DNA of 64,000 bases from Shouchella rhizosphaerae (GCF_900142675.1 NZ_FRBS01000002.1:62001-126000), one strand, 5' to 3'. Positions 24,345-33,726 are shown, counted from the first letter of the stretch. Notes: a model not told the origin generated them from the letters alone. Made by a program: numbers and translations.

Positions 24345-26354
24345 TTATTGCTGCTTGTCATCGATGTCAAACTGTTGCACTAACCCTTGGAGCTCTTCGG
24401 CAAATTGGGTTAAGTTTTCTACAGAAGCAGCGATTTCTTCCATTGAAGCAAGCTGTTCTTCTGTAAAGGCTGAAATGTTTTGGACGCTGGCGGACGACGT
24501 CTCTGAGATGGAAGCGAGATCGTCAAACGTGGCGACGAATGTTTCGCTTCCTTGGCCGATGCTGTTAATTAAGCTCGCGACTTCATGGACTTCCGCGGCC
24601 ACGTTATCGACGAAAATTTTAATGTTGTGGAATGATTCGCCCGCAACGTTGACGACTTCAATCCCTTTTTCCACTTGTTCTTTGCTTGTTTCCATTTGTG
24701 CGACCGTTTGTTGGGCATCTTCTTGTGTTAATTGGATCATTTCACTAATCTCAACCGTAGCGGCGGCTGACTGGTCTGCCAGTTTTTTAACTTCGTTGGC
24801 GACGACGGAAAAGCCGCGGCCATCTTCGCCAGCGCGGGCAGCTTCGATCGCAGCATTGAGCGCAAGCAAATTCGTTTGGTCAGCAATGCTTTTGATCGTA
24901 TCGGCCACTTTGTTAATTTCGATTGAACGTTGCCCGAGCCCCTCTACTTTTTGTGATAAGTTTCCTACTGTTTCCCTAATCTGCGTCATTTGTGAAATAC
25001 TTGTGTTAATCGCCTTGTTGCCGTTTTCTACGAACTGGGCTGCCTCTTGAGCTGTTTGTTGAACACCGTCCGTTTTTTCGACTGCTTCATTGATGGAACC
25101 AGCCATTTTTTTCGCAATTCCTGCACTCTCGTTTACGCTGACAGCCTGTTTATCGACTCCGGTGGCCACTTCTTGCATCGAATTGGCAATTTGTTCGGTG
25201 GCACGTGTGTTTTCTCCGGAGATGGCCATGACTTCTTCAGCAGAAGCAGACAATTGGTGGGATTTGTCTTGAATATGGGCAATCATGGTTGCCAGGGCAT
25301 TGCGCATTTTTTCAAATGACTTGCCTAATCTGCCGATTTCATCGTTTTGGTTTTTATCGACTTTAAAAGTTACGGACAAGTCCCCTTCACCCATTTTCTC
25401 GGCTGCTGTCGTGAGTCTCTGGATAGGGGAGACAATCGACCGTGTCAAAATGTAAACAAGGACGGCGCCGCCTAGTAAAGAAAGAAAAATGACGAATAAA
25501 GTCGTATTTAAAATTGGCGCTACTGCACGTTCAATCTCTGTTTCGTACATGGCAGAGACAATTTTCCAGCCTGTACGGTCATTCGTTGTATAATGAAGGT
25601 TGAGGTTTTCATCATCTGTTTCCGACTGGTAATCTAATTCGCCTTCTTCCGAGTCATGCAGCTGTAAGAAAAACTCACTCGCTTCGCTTCCTAACTCTTC
25701 ATGTGGATGGGAAACATAAGCGTTATTCTGGTCAATAATAAACACGTATCCATTTTCACCGATGGAGATTGTTGATAGTAAATCGGTTATGGCGTCTAAC
25801 TGCAAATTAAGGGCAGCGACGCCGTGTTCATCTGCTGTTGTTTTAGCGATTGTGACAACTGGTTCATTGGATGAATTGGAAATATAAGGGGCTGTGATAA
25901 TCGTTTCCCCTGTTTGTTCCATCGCTTGCTGGTACCAAGGGCGTTCCCTTGGGTCATAGTCAGGAGGGTTCTGAAACGACGTCGGTTCGTTCATAAAATT
26001 TCCTGCTGTTGTCCCTACAAAGGTTTGCTCCACATGGTTTTTTGTTTCTTGAAACGTCTGCAACAAGGTGCGCTGCTCTTCTGTTTCTTCTTCTAAAAAT
26101 GCTTCTGCGTCGCTTGCAAGGGCGACATATTCAATGTTTTCGATTTGCCCTTCTATAAATAAGTCGATTGTGCGATTAATGATTTGTAAACTTTCTTGAT
26201 TTGCCTCGCTCATGCTCGAAATGATATTGCCCTTCGCACTTTGGTATGAGCTTATGCCAATAATGGCACTTGGAATGGCTAGCACAATGGCAAAGGCTGT
26301 AATGAGCTTTGCTTTTAAAGGCCAATGCTTAAGCGTCGTCCATTTGTTTTTCAC
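24345..26354 (-). CDS. Methyl-accepting chemotaxis protein with dCache sensor
   Basis: 669 residues. A membrane segment at about 15-37, an extracellular dCache domain to about 275 (with the [20 protein letters not shown] ligand-domain signature), a second membrane segment (about 278-300), HAMP, and a long coiled-coil signalling domain. The conserved hairpin tip is intact ([38 protein letters not shown]). RPWYQQA plus the Asp-containing second segment resemble Cache domains binding amino acids or organic acids; the ligand is unknown. Start is GTG with AGGGGAG 9 bases upstream. A sigma-D-like promoter precedes it. Confidence 0.93.
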   Translation of the reverse strand: MKNKWTTLKHWPLKAKLITAFAIVLAIPSAIIGISSYQSAKGNIISSMSEANQESLQIINRTIDLFIEGQIENIEYVALASDAEAFLEEETEEQRTLLQTFQETKNHVEQTFVGTTAGNFMNEPTSFQNPPDYDPRERPWYQQAMEQTGETIITAPYISNSSNEPVVTIAKTTADEHGVAALNLQLDAITDLLSTISIGENGYVFIIDQNNAYVSHPHEELGSEASEFFLQLHDSEEGELDYQSETDDENLNLHYTTNDRTGWKIVSAMYETEIERAVAPILNTTLFVIFLSLLGGAVLVYILTRSIVSPIQRLTTAAEKMGEGDLSVTFKVDKNQNDEIGRLGKSFEKMRNALATMIAHIQDKSHQLSASAEEVMAISGENTRATEQIANSMQEVATGVDKQAVSVNESAGIAKKMAGSINEAVEKTDGVQQTAQEAAQFVENGNKAINTSISQMTQIRETVGNLSQKVEGLGQRSIEINKVADTIKSIADQTNLLALNAAIEAARAGEDGRGFSVVANEVKKLADQSAAATVEISEMIQLTQEDAQQTVAQMETSKEQVEKGIEVVNVAGESFHNIKIFVDNVAAEVHEVASLINSIGQGSETFVATFDDLASISETSSASVQNISAFTEEQLASMEEIAASVENLTQFAEELQGLVQQFDIDDKQQ

Positions 26355-26409
26355 GTTTTTTGCTCCCCTTCTATTGTTTTCCCCTTACGTTTAAAAATTC
26401 AACACTGTT

Positions 26410-26436
26410 ATTATCGTCATCCGTTACCAATTTTTA
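26410..26436 (-). promoter_or_regulatory. Sigma-D-type motility promoter of the chemoreceptor gene
   Basis: Minus strand TAAA (26436-26433), 15-base spacer, ACGATAAT (26417-26410), against the sigma-D consensus TAAA-N15-GCCGATAT. It lies 56 bases before the GTG start, as expected for a chemotaxis gene. Confidence 0.65.
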
Positions 26437-26655
26437 AAGGGTTACAGCAGTTGCATATCGAAACAGATAACCTATTTTGGCGTGTTTAGAGCAAGTGAAT
26501 TTTTATCGCATGGCTACAACAACATACTTCGTTTATGGGGATGGGGCATAAGGCAATCGGTAAATAGGCGCTGGCTATGGATAGGAGTCTTTTGTTTGCA
26601 GAGTTCGTGTTGTCCGAGGACTAAAGGAAAATAGACGTGGCATCTTCCTCTTTTA
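26437..26655. other. Intergenic stretch between the chemoreceptor promoter and the Ldh terminator
   Basis: About 220 bases. I see no reading frame, RNA or repeat with support. Confidence 0.5.
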
Positions 26656-26692
26656 GATTCAAAAACTCCCCTAAGATAAACCTTAAGGGGAG
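26656..26692 (-). terminator. Terminator of the Ldh-family gene
   Basis: Minus strand stem CTCCCCTTAAG with CTTAGGGGAG (26692-26666, one bulged base), then TTTTTGAATC. Confidence 0.75.
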
Positions 26693-26702
26693 GCGGAAAT
26701 CG

Positions 26703-27740
26703 TTAAGAGTCTTGGCTTTTGGCACCGCTTTGCTGGCTTTCAATAAATGTCCAAACGTCTTTAGGCAAAGGAATCCCTTCTTTTTGTCTAGTTTCATAGG
26801 TGTTCGCTTCTGGATCGCCTGGGGCAAGCACTTGTGAGAACCCGTCAGCTGGCGGCACTTGGCGGAGTTCGCGAACCATTTGGTCGATTTGTGCAGAAAA
26901 AGAAACAGCAGGGGCAAATGCTTCTGTGTCAATCGCGATAAAGAAATGGCCTAAACGCCGGTACTGGTCATAATCGCCATACATTTTCGTAACGTGTGGA
27001 CCGAACGCTGAGGCAGTCAATAACGCAGAAAAAATTTCAACAACCATGGCGAGCCCGTATCCTTTAGCGCCGCCAAATGGCAATAAATATGCGACTTCAT
27101 TCGGATTGGTTGTCGTTTTCCCCTCTTTGTCAACGCCCCAGTTTGCGGGAATCGAGTTGCCACTTGCCTGGGCATTTAAAATTTTGCCAAATGCGGCTTC
27201 GCTTGTCGCAAAATCTAAAATAACCGGCTTTTCAGCCTCAGCAGGGAAGCCAAAAGCAATCGGGTTGGTGCCAAAGAAGGGCGCTTTCCCTCCAAAAGGG
27301 ACAACGGCTTTGTCGGTTTGCGACATCGCGATCCCAATGACATTGCTGTGTGCGGCTTGTTGGACAAAGTAGGACAATGCGCCACAGTGGCTGCTGTTTT
27401 GTACAGCGACAGCGCCGATGCCGTTGTTTTTCGCAAGCTGGATGGCATGGTCCATCGCCTTTTTAGAAGCTGGGTGCCCGAGCCCATGGTCCGCGTCGTA
27501 AACAGCTGTTGACGGGGTTATTTGCTTGATCGCTGGCTGTGGGTCGGTCTTTAAGCCGCCAGCGGCAATTCGCTTTAAATAGTGTTCGACACGCATAACA
27601 CCGTGTGAATCGACACCGCGCAAATTTGCATGGACAAGCACATCAGCGGCAATGTGGGCGTCTTCCTCGTTCACATTCGCGTTGATAAAGGCATTGGCAA
27701 CCGCATATTGCAACTGTTTGGTTTGAATACGAATGGCCAT
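26703..27740 (-). CDS. Ldh-family NAD(P)-dependent 2-hydroxyacid oxidoreductase (malate/sulfolactate/ureidoglycolate type)
   Basis: 345 residues of the Ldh_2 (YbiC/ComC/AllD) family, unrelated to classical lactate dehydrogenase. Visible are DSHGVMRVEHYLKRI with the catalytic-type His, AVAVQNSSHCGALSYFVQQA, IGIAMSQTDKAVVPFGG and the dinucleotide-binding GTNPIAFGFPAEAEKPVILDFATS, then AYLLPFGGAKGYGLAMVVEIFSALL. Substrates in the family include malate, (R)- or (S)-sulfolactate and ureidoglycolate. It is divergent from a GntR gene and a C4-type TRAP importer, so it probably oxidises the imported hydroxyacid. TGAAGGAGG precedes the ATG. Confidence 0.85.
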   Translation of the reverse strand: MAIRIQTKQLQYAVANAFINANVNEEDAHIAADVLVHANLRGVDSHGVMRVEHYLKRIAAGGLKTDPQPAIKQITPSTAVYDADHGLGHPASKKAMDHAIQLAKNNGIGAVAVQNSSHCGALSYFVQQAAHSNVIGIAMSQTDKAVVPFGGKAPFFGTNPIAFGFPAEAEKPVILDFATSEAAFGKILNAQASGNSIPANWGVDKEGKTTTNPNEVAYLLPFGGAKGYGLAMVVEIFSALLTASAFGPHVTKMYGDYDQYRRLGHFFIAIDTEAFAPAVSFSAQIDQMVRELRQVPPADGFSQVLAPGDPEANTYETRQKEGIPLPKDVWTFIESQQSGAKSQDS

Positions 27741-27783
27741 AAAAACTCCTCCTTCATGAAAGCGTTTTACATTCTGCTGATTT

Positions 27784-27811
27784 CATACTACCATATTTGT
27801 ATGGTAGTATG
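27784..27811. promoter_or_regulatory. GntR-type operator in the Ldh/GntR divergent region
   Basis: Perfect 12-base arms CATACTACCATA and TATGGTAGTATG (27784-27795 and 27800-27811) with a 4-base loop, then a further TGGTAG repeat to 27816. It sits between the divergent Ldh and GntR starts, so the neighbouring GntR protein is the likely ligand. Confidence 0.75.
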
Positions 27812-27849
27812 GTAGTGTATTAGTTGAAGAAGAAAGAGGAGGTGAATCC

Positions 27850-28530
27850 ATGGATCGATTTGTCAGAAAGCGGTATTCGACAACCGATTTTGTCTATGAA
27901 ACGATTAAAGAACAAATTATGACGCTCGTCCTTCCCCCGGGTTCCACGATTTCGGAAAAGGATATTGCGGAAGAACTGGAAGTAAGCCGGACGCCTGTAC
28001 GTGAATCATTTTTAAGGCTATCGGAAGATGATTTGCTCGATATTCGCCCACAACGTGGCTCGTTTGTGACAAAAATTGATCTTTCCCATGTGGAAGACGC
28101 CCGTTTTCTGCGGGAACACATGGAAGTAGCTACGATTCGGTTAGCCTGTGAAGCTGCGACTGAAAAAGCATTGCTTTTATTGGATGAGAATGTCGGTAAA
28201 CAAAAACAGGCAAAAGAGCGTGAAGATGAAGAGGAACTGTTTGCATTAGACCGCGAATTTCATCGTCTCATTTCAGCTGGTGCGGGGAAATTGCGGATTT
28301 GGGAAGTTGTACAAAAAATGAACACGCACTTAAATAGAGCGCTGAAGCTAAGCATCCATTCAAAACTAAATTGGCATTTATTGATCCAGCACCATGAGGA
28401 AATGGTGCAAGCAATACGCGCGAATCAAGCAGATGAGGCTGAAGCGCTTGTCCGTGACCACCTAAAATTAATTACGTATGACCAATACGAGCTAAAGGAA
28501 GCCTATCCAACTTATTTTGAAGAGGAATGA
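27850..28530 (+). CDS. GntR-family regulator, FCD (FadR) subfamily
   Basis: 226 residues. Winged helix-turn-helix at about residues 15-75 (SEKDIAEELEVSRTPVRESFLRL, DIRPQRGSFV). The C-terminal FCD all-helical domain follows with metal-binding positions D and H in ALDREFHRLISAGAG and LLIQHHEEMVQAI. FCD regulators bind small carboxylates and usually repress. It is divergent from the Ldh-family gene and upstream of dctPQM; a strong palindrome lies between. AGGAGGTGA precedes the ATG. Confidence 0.9.
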   Translation: MDRFVRKRYSTTDFVYETIKEQIMTLVLPPGSTISEKDIAEELEVSRTPVRESFLRLSEDDLLDIRPQRGSFVTKIDLSHVEDARFLREHMEVATIRLACEAATEKALLLLDENVGKQKQAKEREDEEELFALDREFHRLISAGAGKLRIWEVVQKMNTHLNRALKLSIHSKLNWHLLIQHHEEMVQAIRANQADEAEALVRDHLKLITYDQYELKEAYPTYFEEE

Positions 28531-28653
28531 CGGATGAACAAACGTGGAGTACGCTTGTGCTTGTTCGGTCTTTGAAAAAGGATAGGAGGCCGGGCAAGTC
28601 GGCATACAATTCGTAGAATGTCGGTTCAACAAGAGTAATGAGGAGGGACAACG

Positions 28654-29664
28654 GTGAAAAAAACAGTCGGCGTTCTTTTTGCAGCCTTGGCACTCGCCTT
28701 AAGCGGATGCACAACGACAGCGGTGAGCGGGGACGAAGGAGAAGTCACACGCTGGAAAATGACCCATATTTCCGACTCGAGCCATTTATGGCATAAAACT
28801 GCTGAGGAATTTGCCAGGCTTGTCGAAGAAAAAACGAATGGAAAGGTCATCATCGATATTTATCCGAATAGTCAGCTAGGCAATGAAGTGGACAACATTA
28901 ATTCGATCCGTTTTGGCGCGACCGATTTGACGATTACCGGCGAAACATTGGAAGTGTGGACGCCAAACGCTATTTTGTTAGCGGTTCCATATGCATTTGA
29001 AGACCAAGACCATATGGAGCGTGTGATTGAGGGCGAGATCGGTAAAAAGATCGAGCAAGATATTCAGGAAGACATCGGTTTAACGCCATTGTTTTATATG
29101 CAACGGGCGCCACGGAACTTGACGTCGAATGACCCGATTTCGACTCCAGAAGAGTTGCGTGGGTTTAGCATGCGTGTGCCAAACGTGCCGCTGTTCCTTG
29201 ACGCTTGGGCTGAAGCCGGGGCAAGCCCGCAAGTTATTAGTTTGAATGAAGTCTTTACTGGTTTACAGCAAGGTGTAATTGAAGGCCAAGAAAATCCAAA
29301 TGATTTAATTGATAGCAATGGCTTTTATGAAGTCCAACAATATTTAAATTTGACGGAGCATGTCCGCTCCTGGATTTATGTCGTAGTCGGTACCGAGCAA
29401 TTGAAAGCGTTGCCAGAATACGAGCAGGCCGCTGTGTTGGAAGCGGCAGAGGAAGCAGAGGCGTATGCCCAGAGCTTATTGGAGGAAGAAACGGAATTGG
29501 TTTTGGAGCGCCTTTTATCGCGAGGGATGACATTGAATGAAGAAGTCGACCAAGACGCTTTCCGCGAGGCGATGTTGCCTGCTTTAAAACAAAACTTAGG
29601 AAAAGAACAGTATGAGCTTTATCTGCAAATGGTAGCAGAGGGAGAGGAAGGAGGCAGCGAATGA
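28654..29664 (+). CDS. dctP: TRAP transporter substrate-binding lipoprotein, DctP type
   Basis: 336 residues. Signal peptide with lipobox LSGC (residues about 16-19), then the DctP fold: KMTHISDSSHLWHKTAEEFA, GKVIIDIYPNSQLGNEVD, the LVPYAFEDQDHM-like segment and the arginine-containing FSMRVPNVPLFLDAWAEAGASP that binds the ligand carboxylate. Then EVFTGLQQGVIEGQENP. Ligand is a carboxylate, probably a 2-hydroxyacid given the Ldh neighbour. The start is GTG with GGAGGG upstream. ATGA overlap with dctQ. Confidence 0.92.
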   Translation: MKKTVGVLFAALALALSGCTTTAVSGDEGEVTRWKMTHISDSSHLWHKTAEEFARLVEEKTNGKVIIDIYPNSQLGNEVDNINSIRFGATDLTITGETLEVWTPNAILLAVPYAFEDQDHMERVIEGEIGKKIEQDIQEDIGLTPLFYMQRAPRNLTSNDPISTPEELRGFSMRVPNVPLFLDAWAEAGASPQVISLNEVFTGLQQGVIEGQENPNDLIDSNGFYEVQQYLNLTEHVRSWIYVVVGTEQLKALPEYEQAAVLEAAEEAEAYAQSLLEEETELVLERLLSRGMTLNEEVDQDAFREAMLPALKQNLGKEQYELYLQMVAEGEEGGSE

Positions 29665-30140
29665 AGGCGATTTCGATTCTTGATAAGCTATTGGCTTGGG
29701 CAACATTATTGTTATTTACGGCCCTTCTTGCTGTAGTAGTGATTCAAATTTTGGGCCGTTACCTTCCGTACAACGCTATTTGGACCGAGGAATTATCGCG
29801 ATACTTGTTTGTGTACGCTATTACGACCGCTGCTCCATTAGCATTGCGCAAGAACGAGTTTATCCGTGTCGATATGGTCTTAGCGCCATTAAAAGAAAAG
29901 ACAAAACGCCTTTATGAAAGCATTATTTTAGGGCTTGTCTTTGCTTTTAGTGTCGTTTTGTTCGTCGAAGGGATTCGCTTTTATCAGCTCGGCCTTGATT
30001 TTATCGCGCCAACAATGGGTTTTTCGATGAGTTATGTGTATGCTGCTGTCCCTTTATTGGCATTTTTAATCATGGTGTATTCGCTTGTTTCGATTGTGGA
30101 CCGGACGAGGCCGTTGGAAAAGGAGGGGAATGAAGAATGA
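29661..30140 (+). CDS. dctQ: TRAP transporter small permease, DctQ type
   Basis: 159 residues with four predicted membrane segments (LLLFTALLAVVVIQILGRYL, LFVYAITTAAPLAL and others) and the family motif WTEELSRYLFVYA. It forms the membrane complex with DctM. The ATG overlaps the dctP stop and its own stop overlaps the dctM start. Confidence 0.9.
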   Translation: MKAISILDKLLAWATLLLFTALLAVVVIQILGRYLPYNAIWTEELSRYLFVYAITTAAPLALRKNEFIRVDMVLAPLKEKTKRLYESIILGLVFAFSVVLFVEGIRFYQLGLDFIAPTMGFSMSYVYAAVPLLAFLIMVYSLVSIVDRTRPLEKEGNEE

Positions 30141-31411
30141 TGTCGTTATTATTAGTCGGGTTGTTCTTATTTTTTATTATGGCAGGGATTCCAATTGCGT
30201 TTAGCCTTGGCCTGTCTTCGTTGATTTATTTGCTTATCGCCGGCATTCCTTTGACGATCATTCCCCAAACGATGCTGTCCGGGATCAATTCATTTGTGTT
30301 GCTCGCCATTCCAGCCTTTATTCTTGCTGGAAATTTAATGAACGCAGGAGGAATCACCACAAGGATCATTGATTTTGCCAATGCCGTTGTTGGCCACATC
30401 CGCGGCGGGCTGGCGTTAACGAATGTCGCTTCTTCACTTGGGTTTGCGGGCATTTCAGGTACGGCATTGTCCGACACAGCCAGCATTGGCTCAGTAATGA
30501 TTCCGGCGATGAAAAAGCAAGGGTATGGCGCCGGTTTTTCCGCTGCGGTTACGTCGATTTCCTCAACTGTTGGCCCGATGCTTCCCCCATCTTTGCCAAT
30601 GATCATTATTGGTACTCTCGCCAGCGTCTCGATTGGCGATTTGTTTCTTGCTGGTGCTATTCCTGGCATTCTATTGGCGATCGGCTTTTTAGTCGTTACG
30701 TATATCATTTCTGTGAAGCGTGGTTATCCAAAGGGAGAACGGCAGCCGTTTAAAACAGTCGTCACGTCATTTTTTGGCGCCTTCTGGGCGTTGTTTATGG
30801 TCTTTATCATTTTATGGGGCATTCTTGGCGGCTATTTTACGCCAACAGAAGCAGCGGTCGTTTGTGTGCTGTACGCATTGGTCGTCGGCGGTTTTGTTTA
30901 TCGCGAGCTTAACTTTAAAGAAGTGCCAGGGCTGCTTGTCAGCACACTGCGATCGACGTCTTCGATTTTGTTGCTTGTTGGTTTCGCCAATCTATTTGGC
31001 TGGATTTTGGTATCGGAAGGTGTGCCTGTATTAATCGCAAATGGGATTTTGTCGATTACAGAAAACCCGATTCTTGTCATTCTCCTTATCATTCTTTTAT
31101 TGCTTGTGATCGGCATGTTTATGGAAACGATTGCAGCTCTTGTCATCTTATTCCCTGTCTTATTGCCTGTCGCTACAAGCGTCGGGATGGATCCTGTCCA
31201 TTTTGGCGTAGTGATGGTATTGACATTGATGATTGGTTTGTCTACTCCGCCAGTAGGCGTCTGTTTGTTTGTGGCTTCTAGCTTTGCGAAAGTGCCAATC
31301 GGCAAAACGGTTAAAGAACTGGTGCCATACTTTGCAATTGCCATCGTCGTCTTGCTGGTTGTCGCCTATATTCCTCAACTATCTTTATTCTTGCCTAGTT
31401 TGTTTGAATGA
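30137..31411 (+). CDS. dctM: TRAP transporter large permease, DctM type
   Basis: 424 residues with about twelve membrane segments. Conserved signatures: AIPAFILAGNLMNAGGIT, GFAGISGTALSDTASIGSVM, ITSISSTVGPMLPPSLPMI and the C-terminal GLSTPPVGVCLFVASS. It carries out Na+-dependent uptake with DctP and DctQ. Third gene of the operon with ATGATG overlap at the start. A terminator follows. Confidence 0.93.
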   Translation: MMSLLLVGLFLFFIMAGIPIAFSLGLSSLIYLLIAGIPLTIIPQTMLSGINSFVLLAIPAFILAGNLMNAGGITTRIIDFANAVVGHIRGGLALTNVASSLGFAGISGTALSDTASIGSVMIPAMKKQGYGAGFSAAVTSISSTVGPMLPPSLPMIIIGTLASVSIGDLFLAGAIPGILLAIGFLVVTYIISVKRGYPKGERQPFKTVVTSFFGAFWALFMVFIILWGILGGYFTPTEAAVVCVLYALVVGGFVYRELNFKEVPGLLVSTLRSTSSILLLVGFANLFGWILVSEGVPVLIANGILSITENPILVILLIILLLLVIGMFMETIAALVILFPVLLPVATSVGMDPVHFGVVMVLTLMIGLSTPPVGVCLFVASSFAKVPIGKTVKELVPYFAIAIVVLLVVAYIPQLSLFLPSLFE

Positions 31412-31422
31412 CCGAAACGGCT

Positions 31423-31460
31423 AAGACCCTGTGCCACTTGGTACAGGGTCTTCTACTTTT
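31423..31460 (+). terminator. Terminator of dctPQM
   Basis: AAGACCCTGT (31423-31432) pairs perfectly with ACAGGGTCTT (31443-31452), then TCTACTTTT. Confidence 0.75.
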
Positions 31461-31490
31461 TAGCAATCACTTGCTACGTCGTTGTTTCCT

Positions 31491-32582
31491 TTAATCCGGC
31501 TTTGGACCGTAGTACTGTTGTTGTGGCCTCATAATCCGGTTGTCTTGGCTTTGTTCGATGACATGGCTGCACCATCCGACGACGCGGCTTACACAAAATG
31601 TCGGTGTGAACCATTCGGGTTTAAGGCGAAGTGCTTCCATGATTGCAGCAGCGTAATATTCAACGTTCGCATGAAGCTGGCGGCCTGGCTTGTATTCCGC
31701 TAAAAGCTGCGTTGCTAGTTGCTCAATCGCGACTGCTTCGCTTAAAAATGTCTCTTGGTTATTGAGGCTTTTTAACACCTCACGCAATGCGTTGGCGCGA
31801 GGGTCGGTCGTTTTATAAACACGGTGGCCAAAGCCCATTAAACGCTCGCCGCGTTCGAGCTTTTCCCGCAGCAACGTTTCGCTGCTTGTGTCAGCCGTTT
31901 GGATATCACTGAACAGCTCAAGTACACCAGTGGGCGCACCGCCGTGCAGCCTTCCTTTTAACGCGCCAAGCGCTCCACAAATAGCCGAACGAAGATCCGC
32001 TTCTGTAGAGGCGATCACCCGCGCCGCAAACGTTGACGCATTCATGCCGTGTTCCGCTGTCAATATTAAATAAGCGCTTAAAGCACGAATGTGGGCGGCA
32101 TGTGGCTTTTCGCCAGTAAGCATATACAAGTAATTAGCAACGTGGTTGAGCGATGGGTCTGGTTCAATCGCGTCTTTGCCGCAGCTCCTATTGGCCCACG
32201 CAGCCACAATCGTTGGAACGATCGCGACTAAGCGCATCGCTTCTTGTTGTTGCGGGGGCCAACCTTCCTTGCCAGTGTAGCTAGAAATCAAAGTTCGTAA
32301 TGCGTCCATCATACTAAGGTCTTTCGGCAAAGCAGCGAGCAGCTTTTTCAAATCGTCTGGCAAAGGACGCATCGTTTTCAAGGCAGTGGAAAAATCGTCT
32401 TTTTCTGCTTCCGTTGGCCTTTGTCCGTTTAACAGCAAGTAAGCAACGTCTTCAAAGTCAGCAGATTTCGCAAGTTCTTCTGCTTGATACCCTCGGTAAA
32501 GCAGTGTTCCTTGTTCGCCATCGATTGCACTAATCGTCGTTTTTGCGACGACGACATTCTCCAACCCTTTTGCATACAACAT
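31491..32582 (-). CDS. citA: Citrate synthase, CitA type
   Basis: 363 residues. The N-terminal VVVAKTTISAIDGEQGTLLYRGY is typical of the Bacillus type. Active-site regions are EHGMNASTFAARV, LMGFGHRVYKTTDPRA (catalytic His) and HANVEYYAAAIM, where the catalytic acid position has Glu, as I recall for B. subtilis CitA, rather than Asp. It condenses acetyl-CoA and oxaloacetate, or possibly propionyl-CoA as a methylcitrate synthase. The gene is divergent from a LysR regulator, exactly the citA/citR layout of B. subtilis. GGGGGGATGG lies upstream. Confidence 0.88.
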   Translation of the reverse strand: MLYAKGLENVVVAKTTISAIDGEQGTLLYRGYQAEELAKSADFEDVAYLLLNGQRPTEAEKDDFSTALKTMRPLPDDLKKLLAALPKDLSMMDALRTLISSYTGKEGWPPQQQEAMRLVAIVPTIVAAWANRSCGKDAIEPDPSLNHVANYLYMLTGEKPHAAHIRALSAYLILTAEHGMNASTFAARVIASTEADLRSAICGALGALKGRLHGGAPTGVLELFSDIQTADTSSETLLREKLERGERLMGFGHRVYKTTDPRANALREVLKSLNNQETFLSEAVAIEQLATQLLAEYKPGRQLHANVEYYAAAIMEALRLKPEWFTPTFCVSRVVGWCSHVIEQSQDNRIMRPQQQYYGPKPD

Positions 32583-32661
32583 ATTTCCATCCCCCCAAAA
32601 TTTATTTTCTTTATCATAGCGCCATGGTAATCTAAATGATATTAAATTATTTCTGCATTAT

Positions 32662-32680
32662 TGATTAAGATATTTAATCA
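32662..32680. promoter_or_regulatory. LysR-type operator between citA and citR
   Basis: TGATTAA-GATAT-TTAATCA, perfect 7-base arms, fitting the T-N11-A LysR pattern. It lies 14 bases before the citR start, a position suited to autorepression. Confidence 0.6.
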
Positions 32681-32693
32681 GTGGAGGGCGAAA

Positions 32694-33569
32694 ATGAATA
32701 TACACTGGATTGAAAGCTTTCTTGCCGCAGCCAAATATGAAAACTTCCGTAAAGCAGCTGCCTATTTATACGTTTCCCAACCGACTGTCACTGTCCATAT
32801 TCACCAGCTTGAGAAAGCGCTAGGCGTGCCTTTGTTTAAACGGACTGGAAGGCAAGTCGTGTTGACTGCTTACGGCAAGTCATACCTTCCTTATGCACGG
32901 AACATCTATGACGCATACCATGAAGGCGTTTCCTTTATCAGCAAAAAACGGCAAGGGTATGAAAGCACGCTAAAAATCGCTGTCTCGCCGTTGGTTGCTT
33001 CCAGTTATTTGCCTTACTGGGTCAAAGCATTTGTGAAAAAACAAGCAGCAACGGAAGTGGTAGTCGACGTGGTTGAGTCAGCCGCGATCGGCCAAATGGT
33101 GGAATCAGGGCGTGCCGATGTTGGCTTATCAAGAATGCCTGTTGAACAGACAGGGAGCGAGTGTGCGCGCCTGCAAACAGAAAAGCTCCTCTTTGTCGTT
33201 CCCCATGACGGCCGTGATGCCGAGAATGGCCCACCTATTCATTATGAAGAGGCGCTAGCTGAGATGGTGCTTTTAAGCGGCAACCATCCTGTCTATTGGG
33301 AAGATGTGTTGCTTGCGTGCAGGCGGATTGTGCCTGGCCTGAAGGAAATGCACGTTTCGCAAGTGCATGTCACAAAGCGGTTTATTGAGGAAGGTCTCGG
33401 CTGTTCCATATTGCCGGAATCAGCGGTGCGGCGGGAATTGGCAGAGGGCCGCATGCTAGAAGCAGAAACGGCTGGCCTCCCTTTGCCAACCGTTTCTACT
33501 TACATGGTGACAAAATCGCCTTCAGCCGAAGCAGAAGCATTTGTGAAGCTGGTCAAATCATTGGCTTAA
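32694..33569 (+). CDS. citR: LysR-family regulator, CitR-like
   Basis: 291 residues, the length I recall for B. subtilis CitR. N-terminal winged helix (WIESFLAAAKYENFRKAAAY, YVSQPTVTVHIHQLEKALG, PLFKRTGRQVVLT), then the LysR effector domain. In B. subtilis CitR represses citA. TGGAGGG precedes ATG 32694; the in-frame ATG at 32661 would start inside the operator and is rejected. Confidence 0.85.
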   Translation: MNIHWIESFLAAAKYENFRKAAAYLYVSQPTVTVHIHQLEKALGVPLFKRTGRQVVLTAYGKSYLPYARNIYDAYHEGVSFISKKRQGYESTLKIAVSPLVASSYLPYWVKAFVKKQAATEVVVDVVESAAIGQMVESGRADVGLSRMPVEQTGSECARLQTEKLLFVVPHDGRDAENGPPIHYEEALAEMVLLSGNHPVYWEDVLLACRRIVPGLKEMHVSQVHVTKRFIEEGLGCSILPESAVRRELAEGRMLEAETAGLPLPTVSTYMVTKSPSAEAEAFVKLVKSLA

Positions 33570-33588
33570 TGTTTGAAGTTTCTCGGTG

Positions 33589-33615
33589 AGAGATCCTTGA
33601 CGGTTCAGGGTCTCT
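33589..33615 (+). terminator. Likely terminator of citR
   Basis: AGAGATCCT pairs with AGGGTCTCT (one G-T pair) with a 9-base loop; the following sequence TATATCG is only weakly T-rich. Confidence 0.45.
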
Positions 33616-33670
33616 TATATCGTCGTGCCTTTTAACATATTTTTCGTAATGTTCTATTTATCGAAATGTC

Positions 33671-33709
33671 TTGAATTCAATTTGTAATGTTGTATACTTG
33701 TAATACAAC
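33671..33709 (+). promoter_or_regulatory. Promoter and GntR-type operator of the TAXI-TRAP operon
   Basis: TTGAAT (33671-33676), 16-base spacer, TATACT (33693-33698). Overlapping the -10 box is the inverted repeat GTTGTAT-N7-ATACAAC (33689-33709). One of the two GntR proteins encoded in this operon is a plausible ligand. Confidence 0.6.
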
Positions 33710-33712
33710 TTA

Positions 33713-33726
33713 TAAAAGCGCTTTCA
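33713..33726. promoter_or_regulatory. cre-type CcpA box upstream of the TAXI-TRAP operon
   Basis: TAAAAGCGCTTTCA differs from an ideal palindromic cre (TGAAAGCGCTTTCA) mainly at the second base. It lies just after the promoter, a repressing position, so the operon is probably subject to carbon catabolite repression. Confidence 0.65.

Noticed and set aside
25047-25319. Plus-strand frames antisense to the chemoreceptor gene
   Set aside because: They follow the reversed codon pattern of the real gene and lack ribosome sites and family features.
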